A stretch of DNA of 64,000 bases from Pseudomonas fluorescens (GTDB lineage Bacteria > Pseudomonadota > Gammaproteobacteria > Pseudomonadales > Pseudomonadaceae): NCBI GenBank assembly GCA_902825215.1, contig LR782234.1, positions 1 through 64,000 of the forward strand, read 5' to 3'. Position 1 is the stretch's first letter, and the number at the start of each line of letters is the position of its first letter. This document shows positions 50,887-60,283 of this stretch, one piece after another. A model generated the notes under the pieces. It worked only from the letters and a program-made list of their open reading frames with translations. It made no database searches and was not told where the DNA came from. The translations under genes were made by a program, and so were the position numbers.

Positions 50887-52677
50887 ATGAAACTGGCGAT
50901 GAAGTTGCGGACCCGTTTGTTCCTGAGCATTTCCGCACTGATCACCGTGGCCTTGCTCGGGCTGCTGCTCGGGCTGGTCAGCGTGATGCAGATGGCCGGA
51001 ACGCAAGAAGCGTTGGTGCGCAGCAACTTCGTCACCCTTGAGCTGGGGCTCAAGTTGCGGCAGACCTTGGGCGATCAACTGATCATCATGCTCGCGGAAA
51101 AGCCTGATCCCGTCGCGTTCGAGGCCTCCAAACAGCATTACTTCCAGTTGCTCGACGAGGGTATCGCGCAAGAGCAGCACGATGGCGAGCGCCAATATGG
51201 TTTCAGCCAGGCCAAGGCCGACTACCTGAATTTCCTGCAAGCCTTCGATCTGTCTCGCGACCCCTCCAACGCCGCAAGCTCCAGCGCCGATTTCAGAGAG
51301 CGCTTCAATATTCTGCGCAACGGACTGATCACCGAACACAAACACGCGCTGGATAAGATCAACGGCGTACAGAACGACGCGCGCGACCGCGCCCTGTTGA
51401 TCGCCGGCCTGCTCGGGCTGGTGGGGCTCGCCGTGCTGATCATCGGATTTGTCACCGCCCACGGCGTCGCCCGGCGCTTTGGGGCGCCGATCGAAGCGCT
51501 GGCGCAAGCGGCGGATGAAATCGGCAAAGGCAAATACGACGTGACCCTGCCAGTGTCCTCGTCGCTGGAACTGAACCAGTTGACCAAACGTTTCGGCCAG
51601 ATGGCCGAGGCCTTGCGCGAGCACCAGGCGACCAACGTCGATGAGCTACTGGCCGGGCAGCAACGGCTGCAGGCGGTCCTCGACAGCATCGATGACGGCT
51701 TGTTGATGATTGATCGCCAAGGGCAACTGGAGCACCTCAATCCGGTCGCCCAGCGGCAACTCGGCTGGGAAGACGACCGTCTCGGTCAGGGCCTGGGCAC
51801 CGCCCTCGGCAGGCCCGAATTGGATGCGCAGCTGCAACTGGTGCTGCGCGGTGGCACGCTGGAGCGCGCGCCAGACGATCTGAGCATCGAAGTCGACGGC
51901 GAATCGCGTTTGCTGACCTACAGCCTGACGCCGGTCAGCCATACCCAAGGGCATATTCTTGGCGCTGTGATGGTGCTGCACGATGTCACCGAGCAACGTG
52001 CGTTCGAGCGGGTGCGCAGCGAGTTTGTCCTGCGCGCCTCCCATGAATTGCGCACGCCGGTCACTGGCATGCACATGGCGTTCGGCCTGTTCCGTGAGCG
52101 GGCGAAATTCCCCGAAGAGTCGCGCGAAGCGGACTTGCTCGACACGGTCAACGAAGAGATGCAGCGCTTGATGCAGTTGATCAACGACCTGCTCAACTTC
52201 TCGCGCTACCAGAACGGTTTGCAGAAACTCACAATCGCACCGTGCTCGATAGAAGACCTGCTGGAACAGGCGCAACTGCGTTTCGCCGAGGCGGCAGAGG
52301 CCAAGGGCATTGCCTTGAAGGTCGAAGTGCAGGGACCGTTACCGCGCTTGCAGGCCGATCAGACACAACTGGATCGGGTCCTCGATAATCTCATCGACAA
52401 TGCCTTGCGCCATACCGCCCGCGACGGGCAGATCCGCTTGCAGGCGCGTCGGCACGGCGAGCGGGTGATCATCAGCGTCGAAGATAATGGCGAAGGCATT
52501 GCCTACGGCCAGCAAGGGCGAATCTTCGAGCCGTTCGTGCAGGTCGGTCGCAAGAAGGGCGGCGCCGGGCTCGGGCTGGCGCTGTGCAAGGAGATTGTCC
52601 AACTGCACGGCGGGCGCATGGGCGTGTATTCGCGGCCGGGGCAGGGCACGCAGTTTTATATGGCCCTGGCCGTTTAG
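50887..52677 (+). CDS. kinB: sensor histidine kinase KinB
   Basis: KinB is the membrane sensor kinase/phosphatase for AlgB. The 596-residue protein has a membrane segment at about 10-33, a periplasmic helical domain (about 35-160), a second segment (about 165-187), a HAMP domain, a PAS domain (about 250-370), HisKA with H386 in ASHELRTPV, and an ATPase domain with NLIDNALRH, DNGEGI and GAGLGLAL. In P. aeruginosa loss of KinB gives mucoid cells through RpoN and AlgB. The kinase residues are all intact here. Confidence 0.95.
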   Translation: MKLAMKLRTRLFLSISALITVALLGLLLGLVSVMQMAGTQEALVRSNFVTLELGLKLRQTLGDQLIIMLAEKPDPVAFEASKQHYFQLLDEGIAQEQHDGERQYGFSQAKADYLNFLQAFDLSRDPSNAASSSADFRERFNILRNGLITEHKHALDKINGVQNDARDRALLIAGLLGLVGLAVLIIGFVTAHGVARRFGAPIEALAQAADEIGKGKYDVTLPVSSSLELNQLTKRFGQMAEALREHQATNVDELLAGQQRLQAVLDSIDDGLLMIDRQGQLEHLNPVAQRQLGWEDDRLGQGLGTALGRPELDAQLQLVLRGGTLERAPDDLSIEVDGESRLLTYSLTPVSHTQGHILGAVMVLHDVTEQRAFERVRSEFVLRASHELRTPVTGMHMAFGLFRERAKFPEESREADLLDTVNEEMQRLMQLINDLLNFSRYQNGLQKLTIAPCSIEDLLEQAQLRFAEAAEAKGIALKVEVQGPLPRLQADQTQLDRVLDNLIDNALRHTARDGQIRLQARRHGERVIISVEDNGEGIAYGQQGRIFEPFVQVGRKKGGAGLGLALCKEIVQLHGGRMGVYSRPGQGTQFYMALAV

Positions 52678-52704
52678 GCACTGATCGAAACTGCCTTGAC
52701 CTTT

Positions 52705-54318
52705 CTAGGCTTCATCATCGATGCGCCGCCCGGCGAGGCGGCGGCCACGGGTAATCAGTTCGATGAACTGCACTGCACTCAGCGCATGAGCGAACAGCCA
52801 GCCCTGGCCGAACTTGACCCCTTCACTGCTGAGCAATTGCGCTTGCGATTCCAGCTCGATGCCTTCGGCAATTACTTTCAGATCCAGTGCCTGGGCCATA
52901 TGAATGATATGCGGGGCGACGCCGCTGCTCGCCGCGTCATGACCGAGGGCGTCGATGAACGCCTTATCGATTTTCAGACAATCCACAGGCAATGTTTGCA
53001 GGTAGGCGAGGCTGCAATAGCCGGTGCCGAAATCGTCGATCAGCACCTGATGACCGACGTCACGCAAGGCTTGCAGATTTTCCCGTGCTACCACCACATC
53101 GATCAGCCCGCGCTCGGTGACTTCGAAAGCAATCTGCCGCGCCGCGACCCGGTGCAAGGCCAGCAGGCGCGCCATGACCTGGCCTACCCGGGGCACCATC
53201 ACGTCGCACGCAGCGAGGTTAACGGAAATATAAAGCTGTGGATTGGCCCGCAATAACTGCCCCAGTTGCTCCAGCAAGCGCTGCAGGACGAAATCGGTCA
53301 TCTGCCGAATCTGCCCGGTGTTTTCTGCCATCGGAATAAACAGATCAGGGCTGGTCAGCGTGCCGTCCGGTCGCCGCCAGCGCAGCAGGGCTTCGGCGCC
53401 CACACAATTTCGGCTGTCGAGGTCGAAAATCGGTTGGTAGAGCACCTGCAACTCACCGCGCCGAATCGCCCCGTGCAATTCGGCGTCGAGCGACTGGCGC
53501 TGGCGCACCAGCAAAAACACGCAGAACCCGACAAAGCCGCCGAGCACCAGGCACAGCGGGACCACCCACCACCATACGACGGGAATGTGCATACCGGTGC
53601 GTGGCGCAATCAACACCAACTGATATTCCGGGCTGTCGGTGGGCATGCGGTAGATCAGGCGGGTTTGCGTGACCTGCAAGGCCGCGCTGGCTTTCGGCGG
53701 CCACGGTTCGGTAGGCGGCCATATCTGCGCCTGGCCCAGCACCGGGATGGCCCGCGTACCGTGATCGAGCACCACCAGCAAACTGCTGCCCGGCGACAGG
53801 TCGACCATGTCGGTGAGGTGCCCGCGCGAGGTGGCCACGCGGAAATTGCCGCGCCCGAGCATCAGCGCCGCGCGGTTTTCGTCGGGTTCAGTGGTGGTGT
53901 TCAGCCAATAGCTGTAGGTCGGGCCGGTGATGTCCGGCGCCCGAGCGCTCGAGAGGATTTCCTGACGCGGACGGTTCGAGCAGGTCTGCGAGGCATCCGT
54001 ATAGGCCGCTTCGTAGACGAAGCGATAGTTGAACGTGACCTGTTGCAGGGTGGCAATCATTTCATCGTCGCAACTGCGCAATGGCTGGGCTTCGAGATCA
54101 TCAAGGCTTTCGCGCAGCTGGCCGAACAATTGTTCAAGACGGGCAAGAAATCGCTCGCCCTGAGCATTCATTTCCTGGCTTTCATTCTGCTCGACTTGAC
54201 GCATCGCGACGAACATTGCGCCGGCGATCAGCAGGCTGGTACTGAGGACAGCCGCGATCATCGCCAAAAACACCGGGCGATAAAACCAGCTACGCAGTGT
54301 CTCTCGGGTAGCAGCCAT
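52705..54318 (-). CDS. cyclic di-GMP phosphodiesterase with CSS-motif and EAL domains
   Basis: A 537-residue membrane protein. Two membrane segments (about 15-40 and 242-270) bracket a periplasmic domain of the CSS-motif class, with a Cys in RSCDDE near residue 83 and another in SQTCSNRP; in this class, periplasmic disulfide state controls the enzyme. The EAL domain (about 285-525) has all key residues, including E309 in EALLRW, the ND/DDFGTG motif and the KIDKAFID lysine, so it should degrade c-di-GMP. DsbA, encoded 4.5 kb away, could affect it. It is convergent with kinB. Confidence 0.9.
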   Translation of the reverse strand: MAATRETLRSWFYRPVFLAMIAAVLSTSLLIAGAMFVAMRQVEQNESQEMNAQGERFLARLEQLFGQLRESLDDLEAQPLRSCDDEMIATLQQVTFNYRFVYEAAYTDASQTCSNRPRQEILSSARAPDITGPTYSYWLNTTTEPDENRAALMLGRGNFRVATSRGHLTDMVDLSPGSSLLVVLDHGTRAIPVLGQAQIWPPTEPWPPKASAALQVTQTRLIYRMPTDSPEYQLVLIAPRTGMHIPVVWWWVVPLCLVLGGFVGFCVFLLVRQRQSLDAELHGAIRRGELQVLYQPIFDLDSRNCVGAEALLRWRRPDGTLTSPDLFIPMAENTGQIRQMTDFVLQRLLEQLGQLLRANPQLYISVNLAACDVMVPRVGQVMARLLALHRVAARQIAFEVTERGLIDVVVARENLQALRDVGHQVLIDDFGTGYCSLAYLQTLPVDCLKIDKAFIDALGHDAASSGVAPHIIHMAQALDLKVIAEGIELESQAQLLSSEGVKFGQGWLFAHALSAVQFIELITRGRRLAGRRIDDEA

Positions 54319-54394
54319 CAGGGGATATCCGAAGAATTACCAATGAGTTATAGCTGCTGATTGCGAATTTGCGCTGACCGTCGGGCGGGCGTCA

Positions 54395-55177
54395 TTATTT
54401 TGTCTGATTGAGGACCAGTAGCAGCGCCGCCGTTTGCGCGTCTGGCGTGCCGTCGAAGCGTGCAGGGCGATAGTGCATTTGAAACGCCGCGAGGACATGG
54501 CGGGTGGCGATGTCCAGTTCGCCGGTCTGCGGCGTGTCGTAGCCCACGCGCGCCAGTTGCGCCTGGAACCAGCTGATGCTCGGCAGTTCACCGCTGTTGA
54601 ACAGCGCTTGCTGCCGCGCTACCGCCTGTTCGTTCGGCCATCGGCCAAGGCCTTCGGCGGCGAGACGCTTCCAGGGGAACAAGGGGCCTGGATCGAGTTT
54701 GCGCAGCGGCGCGATATCGCTGTGACCGATGATGTGCTGCGGGCTGATACCGTTGCGCTTGCTGATGTCCTTGAGCAGGGCGATCAGCGCTTGAATCTGC
54801 GCTTCGCTGTACGGGTACCAGAGGCGCCCGGTCGGGGTGTCCTTGAAACCGGGATTGACGATTTCGATGCCGATCGAGCTGGAGTTGAGCCAGGTACGGC
54901 CCTGCCACTGGCTTTCACCGGCGTGCCAGGCGCGCTGGTTTTCATCCACCAGCTTGTAGACGGTGCCGCCCTTGTCGTCGCCGATCAGGTAATGGCTGCT
55001 GACTTCGCCGTGAGTCAGCAGCTGCAGGGAGCGCTCCAGCGAGGCCGAGGTGTAATGAACGACCACGAACTGGATGCGGCTGTCGTAATTGGCCGAAGGG
55101 TGGCTGGTGTCGTAACGCGGGCCGCTGGCGCAACCGGCGAGGACAAGCAGCGATGTGAGCAGAGCGATTGATTTCAT
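54395..55177 (-). CDS. ampDh2: N-acetylmuramoyl-L-alanine amidase, AmpDh2-like
   Basis: A 260-residue lipoprotein amidase. The signal peptide ends in LAGC (Cys about 16). The Amidase_2 domain has the zinc ligands in VVHYTS, HAGES and GHSDIAP, and a C-terminal peptidoglycan-binding domain (about 190-255). It cleaves the MurNAc-L-Ala bond; in P. aeruginosa AmpDh2, next to kinB, is a periplasmic anchored homologue of AmpD that helps limit beta-lactamase induction. The start is ATG 55177 (MKSIALLTSLL), with AAGGAG-type sequence upstream; the longer frame adds a non-signal N-terminus. Confidence 0.9.
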   Translation of the reverse strand: MKSIALLTSLLVLAGCASGPRYDTSHPSANYDSRIQFVVVHYTSASLERSLQLLTHGEVSSHYLIGDDKGGTVYKLVDENQRAWHAGESQWQGRTWLNSSSIGIEIVNPGFKDTPTGRLWYPYSEAQIQALIALLKDISKRNGISPQHIIGHSDIAPLRKLDPGPLFPWKRLAAEGLGRWPNEQAVARQQALFNSGELPSISWFQAQLARVGYDTPQTGELDIATRHVLAAFQMHYRPARFDGTPDAQTAALLLVLNQTK

Positions 55178-55283
55178 GGCAAGGAGCAACACAGTGGAGA
55201 GCGATAATGCAACAGTGTAACGTAAGACGGCTCGCCTGAAGCTATCGGTAGTATTTTGTATCGATCCCAAGCGAGCCGGCCTT

Positions 55284-55676
55284 TTAACCTTTGCAGATCA
55301 GGTAATAACTCATGGCATACACGCCTGGAGCGTGGTCTGTCCCGGCCAGCCTGCTCATCACTGTTACTTGGTTTTTATTCGGCTTTCCACCTAGTGTTGC
55401 AACTCCAAATATTTCCGCGTCAAAGCTGCTCTGATCATTGATGGAAACGAGACAAAACTTCGGTTGTTTTTTGAAAATACCCTGAGAGAAGTTGATGTTG
55501 TAAATGGCAGCATGGTTTTCATCAACACTATGCGAAATTGAATCGATCCACTTCGGAGATTGAGCCTCTATTGTTCCATTGCTCGAAATAGAGGCTGAGT
55601 ACAGCCGTTCGCCGGCTTGGCTGCTCAGGCTGGCTGCGAGCAGGTAAAGGCTCAAGATAAACCTGGTTTTATTCAC
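55284..55676 (-). CDS. low-G+C secreted orphan protein
   Basis: A 130-residue protein with a probable signal peptide (KTRFILSLYLLAASLSSQAGE). I recognise no family. The mature part has two Cys (KFCLVSI and LICKG) that could form a disulfide. The GTG start at 55676 has AAGGA 7 bases upstream; an ATG 17 codons earlier lacks such a site. By direct count only 74 of 180 bases are G+C over 55381-55560 (41%), far below the neighbours, so it is probably recently acquired. The flanks, including 55728-55853, are also A+T-rich and hold no gene I can support. Confidence 0.65.
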   Translation of the reverse strand: MNKTRFILSLYLLAASLSSQAGERLYSASISSNGTIEAQSPKWIDSISHSVDENHAAIYNINFSQGIFKKQPKFCLVSINDQSSFDAEIFGVATLGGKPNKNQVTVMSRLAGTDHAPGVYAMSYYLICKG

Positions 55677-55853
55677 TGAAACATCCTTGTCAGTTACTGT
55701 GCAATGATTGATTTCATGCACAGTCATTAGAACAATGGATATAACTGATCCACGCTACGCCAGACAAGACGGAAAATGTTCATTAGCCAAGAGGAGAAGT
55801 TATTCAGAGAATGGCTACGCTGCGGTTCGGGCAAGACTACAGCGATATGGCAT

Positions 55854-57911
55854 TTATCCTACTTGTACATTATTTCGATCATTACTTTTGGCGCGATAAA
55901 GTGCATCGTCGGCTCGCTTGATAACCTGACTGACAGTTTCCCCCACCCGGAATGAGGTGATGCCAATCGATACGGTGATCGTGACCCGCTCACCCTTGAA
56001 GTGGAAAGGGCAGGATTCGATAGCCATTCGCAAAAGATTGGCCAGTTTTTCACCGTTGCCAACAGGGGTGTCAGGCATCAACAAGACGAATTCTTCACCG
56101 CCGAAGCGCGCGATGAAGTCGCTCGTACGAAGGCGCTTACGCAAGACGGTGGCGATGATCTTCAACACTTTGTCACCGGCCAGATGGCCGTAGCTGTCAT
56201 TGATCCGTTTGAAGTGATCAAGATCGAGCATCGCCAGGCTCAGGGTGTTGCCGTGCTGCTGCCACTGCTTGATTTCATGTTCGAGGCGTTCGCTCCAGGC
56301 CGCGCGATTGGGCAGGCCGGTGAGCGGGTCGATCAAGGCTTTCTGCCGTTGTTCTTCAAGGTGCTCACGAAAGCCCAGGGCCTCCTGTTCCATGTGTGCC
56401 ACGCGTTCTGACAGCCCTTTGAGCCGCGCCGCCACTTCCTGTTCGCGGGCGTCGCGCTGCTGGCGGTGCTGGTCCATGGTGCCGAGCAGGCCTTCGAGAT
56501 GGTTTTCCAGCACCTGCTTGAGGTCGTCCAGGTCTGCCGCTTCCTGCACGCTGGTCTGCAAACCGTCGACCTGCTCGCGGATCTGCGTGTCCATCGCCCG
56601 CGCCGCCGAGCTGTTGTCGGCGTGGCCATCGCTGGCGGCTTGCAGGTTGCTCTGAAACGCTTCGAGGCGTTCATTGAGTTGTTGCAGATACGCTTCGAAC
56701 TCGTGCTGGCCGCTGTCGGTGATCGCCAGCATCAGTGTCGCGAGATCGTCGAGGATCGGGATCAACTCGTACCAGTTCAAGCCATGTTTTAGCCGGTCGC
56801 GCATCGCTTCGGCTTGCGGGCGGTGCCGCTCTGGCAGGGTCAGGTCGTCGAGCAGGCCGATCAGGGTGTCTTCGATGTGCCGGGCGACGGAACTGTAGGA
56901 CGGCTCCGGGGAGTCCGGCAGGGCGAACAGGATGTCCTCTTCGGATTGCTCCGGGTCGATCGCGGCCAATGCCTGGGCGATCGGCTCGGGCAGGGGCAGG
57001 CTGTCGAGAATCAGGGGTGCAGGATCGCCGGGATGGATCAGTTCGTCAGGGTTGAACGCGGCGGGCCCCTGATCCGCGGCCGTGGCGAACACGGGCACGG
57101 GTTCGAAGGGCTTTGCTGGCGGCTCGCTCGGGTGAGCGGCGACATTGCTGGAAACGGTTGGCGGCACGAAAGCCACCACTTCCTCCGGTTCAATCAGGGG
57201 CTGCGCGGCCGGCGGGGGTGTTTCGTCAACCGGTTCAATGATCGGGGAAGCAGGCGCCACGGTCATCGGCGCAACCGGTACCGGTCGCGCCAATTCTGGT
57301 TCGGGCTGTGCTGTTGCGTGTGCCTCGATGGGCGCGGCAGCTTCCGCCGTCGATGCGGCTGCTTCTGGCGCAGGCGCCTCAGGATTTTCCCGATTGCCGA
57401 ACAAGCGTTGCAGCAAGCCCGGACGACCGGGTTCCGTCGGCGTTTCCAACTGACTCAGCGCCTTGCCCTGCAGACCACTGAGTTCGCTGAGCAACAGCGG
57501 CATTTCCCGCGCCGAGCTGACGCGGCTGTCCAGTTGCTTGGCGAATTTCTTCAAAGGCTGCGCGACTTCACGTGGCAGGGGCAACGCTTGTAACTGCGTG
57601 ACCAACGACGTCAGTGCGGTGCTGACCTGTTCGATACGGGTTTCTCGCCGCTGCTCGGAGTCGAGCACGGCTTTTTCCAGGCGTGGCAGGAGGGCGGCGA
57701 GGCCGGCGTCCATGTCATCGGTGCGCACCACGTCGCGCATCTCTTTCATGCATTGATCGACCGCCTTGTCGGTGCCTTCAGCGGCCAGGGTACTGCGGAC
57801 CAGACCCCGACGCAGCAAATCGAGGCGGGCGGCCCAGCGCCGTTCGAGCTTGTCCTGTTGTTCGATGCTTTTGAGGTATTTCTCTTTCCAGCGCTGGGCG
57901 TCGTCGCTCAT
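55854..57911 (-). CDS. diguanylate cyclase with long N-terminal region
   Basis: A 685-residue soluble GGDEF protein that makes c-di-GMP. The C-terminal cyclase domain starts with DPLTGLPNR and has GGEEF at about 604-608, preceded by the feedback site RTSD five residues before it, so catalysis and product inhibition are likely. The N-terminal region has a helical domain, a Pro/Ala-rich linker (about 190-300) and long coiled-coil segments. The ATG start overlaps the upstream EEP gene stop. P. aeruginosa has a homologue at the same locus (DgcH). No membrane segment was seen. Confidence 0.92.
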   Translation of the reverse strand: MSDDAQRWKEKYLKSIEQQDKLERRWAARLDLLRRGLVRSTLAAEGTDKAVDQCMKEMRDVVRTDDMDAGLAALLPRLEKAVLDSEQRRETRIEQVSTALTSLVTQLQALPLPREVAQPLKKFAKQLDSRVSSAREMPLLLSELSGLQGKALSQLETPTEPGRPGLLQRLFGNRENPEAPAPEAAASTAEAAAPIEAHATAQPEPELARPVPVAPMTVAPASPIIEPVDETPPPAAQPLIEPEEVVAFVPPTVSSNVAAHPSEPPAKPFEPVPVFATAADQGPAAFNPDELIHPGDPAPLILDSLPLPEPIAQALAAIDPEQSEEDILFALPDSPEPSYSSVARHIEDTLIGLLDDLTLPERHRPQAEAMRDRLKHGLNWYELIPILDDLATLMLAITDSGQHEFEAYLQQLNERLEAFQSNLQAASDGHADNSSAARAMDTQIREQVDGLQTSVQEAADLDDLKQVLENHLEGLLGTMDQHRQQRDAREQEVAARLKGLSERVAHMEQEALGFREHLEEQRQKALIDPLTGLPNRAAWSERLEHEIKQWQQHGNTLSLAMLDLDHFKRINDSYGHLAGDKVLKIIATVLRKRLRTSDFIARFGGEEFVLLMPDTPVGNGEKLANLLRMAIESCPFHFKGERVTITVSIGITSFRVGETVSQVIKRADDALYRAKSNDRNNVQVG

Positions 57912-58786
57912 TCAGGGTTTCCGCGAAGGTCAGGACTCAACGCGGGCAATGCATCGGCCGTGAGCGAACCCGGCAGACGAATCTCTACCGCGACCGGCAG
58001 GTGATCGGAAATCGGTTGGGCCAGCACTTCGACCTTTTCCAAGGTCAGGGTCGGGCTGAGCAGAATATGATCAAGGCAGCGCTGCGGACGCCAGCTGGGG
58101 AAGGTCGCTTCCACCTGCGGGGCCAGCAGGCCAAGATCGCGTAGCGGGGAGTGTTGCAGCAGATCGCTGGCGTGGGTGTTCATGTCACCCATCAGCACTT
58201 GATGTTTGTAGCCACCGATCAGCTCACGAATATAGGCCAGTTGCAGGCTGCGCGTGCGCGCGCCAAGGGCCAGGTGCATCATCACCACCACCAGCGCTTC
58301 CGGGCCTTCGCCGAAGCGCAGCAGAATCGCGCCGCGACCTTTCGGGCCGGGCAGCGGGTGATCCTCGATCGCCCACGGCTTCAAACGACTGAGCACGCCG
58401 TTGCTGTGCTGGGCCAGTCGGCCGAGGTTGCGGTTGAGTTGTTGATACCAATAGGGGAAGGCGCCGAGCTGGGCCAGATGTTCGACCTGATTGACGTAGC
58501 CCGAACGCAGGCTGCCGCCATCGGCTTCCTGCAGGGCGACCAGATCGAAGTCGCCGAGCAGGTCACCGATCTTTTGCAGATTGCCCGAGCGCCCGGTGTG
58601 CGGCAGCAGATGCTGCCAGCTGCGGGTCAGGTAATGCCGATAGCGCTCGGTGCTGATGCCGACCTGGATGTTGAAACTGAGCAAGCGCAGACGCTGGTCC
58701 GCGGGCAAGCCCGTGGACGCCAAATGATGCTCGTTGACCTGCGGATCATGCAGGCCAACGCTGCGTTCAGACTTCCAGCGGCGCAT
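57908..58786 (-). CDS. endonuclease/exonuclease/phosphatase-family protein
   Basis: A 292-residue protein of the EEP superfamily, which has DNase I-like nucleases and phosphodiesterases. Family motifs are visible: SFNIQ at the start, DLVALQEAD, GDMNTH and the C-terminal LDHILLSP with SDHLPVAV, covering the metal and catalytic residues (Glu, Asp/Asn, Asp, His). The substrate is unknown. The gene overlaps the diguanylate cyclase by 4 bases, so the two are cotranscribed; a functional link is not shown. No signal peptide was seen. Confidence 0.88.
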   Translation of the reverse strand: MRRWKSERSVGLHDPQVNEHHLASTGLPADQRLRLLSFNIQVGISTERYRHYLTRSWQHLLPHTGRSGNLQKIGDLLGDFDLVALQEADGGSLRSGYVNQVEHLAQLGAFPYWYQQLNRNLGRLAQHSNGVLSRLKPWAIEDHPLPGPKGRGAILLRFGEGPEALVVVMMHLALGARTRSLQLAYIRELIGGYKHQVLMGDMNTHASDLLQHSPLRDLGLLAPQVEATFPSWRPQRCLDHILLSPTLTLEKVEVLAQPISDHLPVAVEIRLPGSLTADALPALSPDLRGNPE

Positions 58787-58800
58787 GGCGAGGGCCGCGC

Positions 58801-59442
58801 TTAGTTGGCAGCCGCCTTGGTCGCCGCTCGCTCTTTGGCGACCAGTTGGTCAGCCAGCTTCAGCGCTTGTTCGGCACCCCCGGCCGAGCCGATGTCGAAA
58901 CGGTATTTGCCGTTGACGATCATGGTCGGCACGCCAGTGATTTCGTACTTCTTGGCCAAATCACGGGCCTTGATGATCTGACCTTTGATGGCGAACGAGT
59001 CGAAGGTGGCGAGGAACTTGTCCTTGTCCACGCCTTGAGTGGCGAGGAAGTCAGCCATGTCGTTCTTGTCGGTCAGCTTTTTGTGTTCTTTCTGGATCGC
59101 GTTGAATACCGCGGCGTGAACCTTGTGCTCGACACCCATGGCCTCGAGGGTCAGGAACATCTGACCGTGAGCGTCCCACGGGCCGCCGAACATCGCCGGG
59201 ATACGCACGAAGTTGACATCGGAAGGCAGTTTTTCAACCCATGGATTGATCACCGGCTCGAACGCGTAGCAGTGTGGGCAGCCATACCAGAACAGCTCGA
59301 CCACTTCGATCTTGCCAGGCACTGCAACCGGAACCGGGTTGGTCAGTTCCGCGTAAGGGGCGGCAGGGTCTTCAGCGGCCTGGGCGGTGACGCCGAACAG
59401 GCTGGCAGCGACGAGGGCGGCGCTGATGATCAGATTACGCAT
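58801..59442 (-). CDS. dsbA: periplasmic thiol:disulfide oxidoreductase DsbA
   Basis: DsbA introduces disulfide bonds into exported proteins and is recharged by DsbB. The 213-residue precursor has a signal peptide (to about 22, AQAAE) and the thioredoxin fold with the active site CPHC at 55-58 and the cis-Pro segment VPTMIVNG. Length is normal. The gene has its own start after a terminator that ends the cytochrome c4 transcript. Confidence 0.96.
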   Translation of the reverse strand: MRNLIISAALVAASLFGVTAQAAEDPAAPYAELTNPVPVAVPGKIEVVELFWYGCPHCYAFEPVINPWVEKLPSDVNFVRIPAMFGGPWDAHGQMFLTLEAMGVEHKVHAAVFNAIQKEHKKLTDKNDMADFLATQGVDKDKFLATFDSFAIKGQIIKARDLAKKYEITGVPTMIVNGKYRFDIGSAGGAEQALKLADQLVAKERAATKAAAN

Positions 59443-59536
59443 GCTTTACTCCTGAACAATTTGGGTCGCCTCGCTCGACCTGTTTTCAGACAGGTCCTGG
59501 CGGGCATGAGTGCTGTAGTGTAACGGCAGCGGCCAC

Positions 59537-59565
59537 AAAAAAGGGCGGCCAAAGCCACCCTTTTT
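59537..59565 (-). terminator. intrinsic terminator after cytochrome c4
   Basis: Stem AAAGGG-C-GGC/GCC-A-CCCTTT with loop CAAA and flanking A and T runs. On the minus strand it ends with T6. It lies between the cytochrome c4 stop and the dsbA start. Confidence 0.75.
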
Positions 59566-59641
59566 ATACTTGCTGCAACGGATTAATCGAGCGTTAACGT
59601 TGCTGGAGATGTGTGCCTCGCGCAACGCCCGAAACACGGCC

Positions 59642-60253
59642 TCAGTGCAGGCCCTGGATGTAGCTGGAAACGGCTGCGATGTCTTCGTCGCTCAGCTTGC
59701 GCGCGATGGTGCGCATGGTCATCGCGTCACCGTCATTGGCGCGCCCACCTTCTTCCTTGCGGAAGTCGGTCAGCTGCTTGGCGATGTATTGCGCGTGCTG
59801 GCCGCCCAGATGCGGGAAGCCGGCGGCGGCGTTGCCGGAACCGTTCGGCGAGTGGCAGCCGGTGCAGGCGGGCAGGCCCTTGTCCAGATTGCCGCCGCGG
59901 AACAGCGCTTCACCGCGTGCGACGAGTTTCGGATCGGCGGCGCCGACGCTGCCTTTCTGGCTGGCGAAGTAGGCAGCGAGGTCAGCCAGGTCCTGATCGT
60001 TGAGATTGGTCAGCAGACCGGTCATTTCCAGCACGACCCGCTTGCCATCCTTGATTTCTTTCAGTTGCTTGGTCAGGTAGCGTTCGCCTTGCCCGGCCAG
60101 TTTCGGAAAGTTTGGCGCCATGCTGTTGCCGTCCGGGCCATGGCAGGCTCCGCATACGGCGGCTTTTGCCTGGCCTGCTGCGGCATCACCGGCAGCATGG
60201 GCGAAGCCTGAAATTCCCACGGTCAACAGCAGACTCACGATCAGTTTGTTCAT
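59642..60253 (-). CDS. cc4: diheme cytochrome c4
   Basis: A periplasmic, membrane-associated electron carrier to terminal oxidases. The 203-residue precursor has a signal peptide (about 1-20) and two c-type haem domains: CGACHG with C34-H38 and CTGCHS with C130-H134. Axial Met candidates lie in NSMAPNFPKL and MTMRTIA. The c5-like cytochrome gene lies 30 bp upstream on the same strand. The order matches P. aeruginosa. Confidence 0.95.
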   Translation of the reverse strand: MNKLIVSLLLTVGISGFAHAAGDAAAGQAKAAVCGACHGPDGNSMAPNFPKLAGQGERYLTKQLKEIKDGKRVVLEMTGLLTNLNDQDLADLAAYFASQKGSVGAADPKLVARGEALFRGGNLDKGLPACTGCHSPNGSGNAAAGFPHLGGQHAQYIAKQLTDFRKEEGGRANDGDAMTMRTIARKLSDEDIAAVSSYIQGLH

Positions 60254-60283
60254 CAGCTAATCCAACTACGGCTAAGGGTTAAG

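Noticed and set aside
55708-55899. 63-codon plus-strand frame near the low-G+C island
   Set aside because: It overlaps the 3' end of the diguanylate cyclase and has no ribosome site or recognisable domain.
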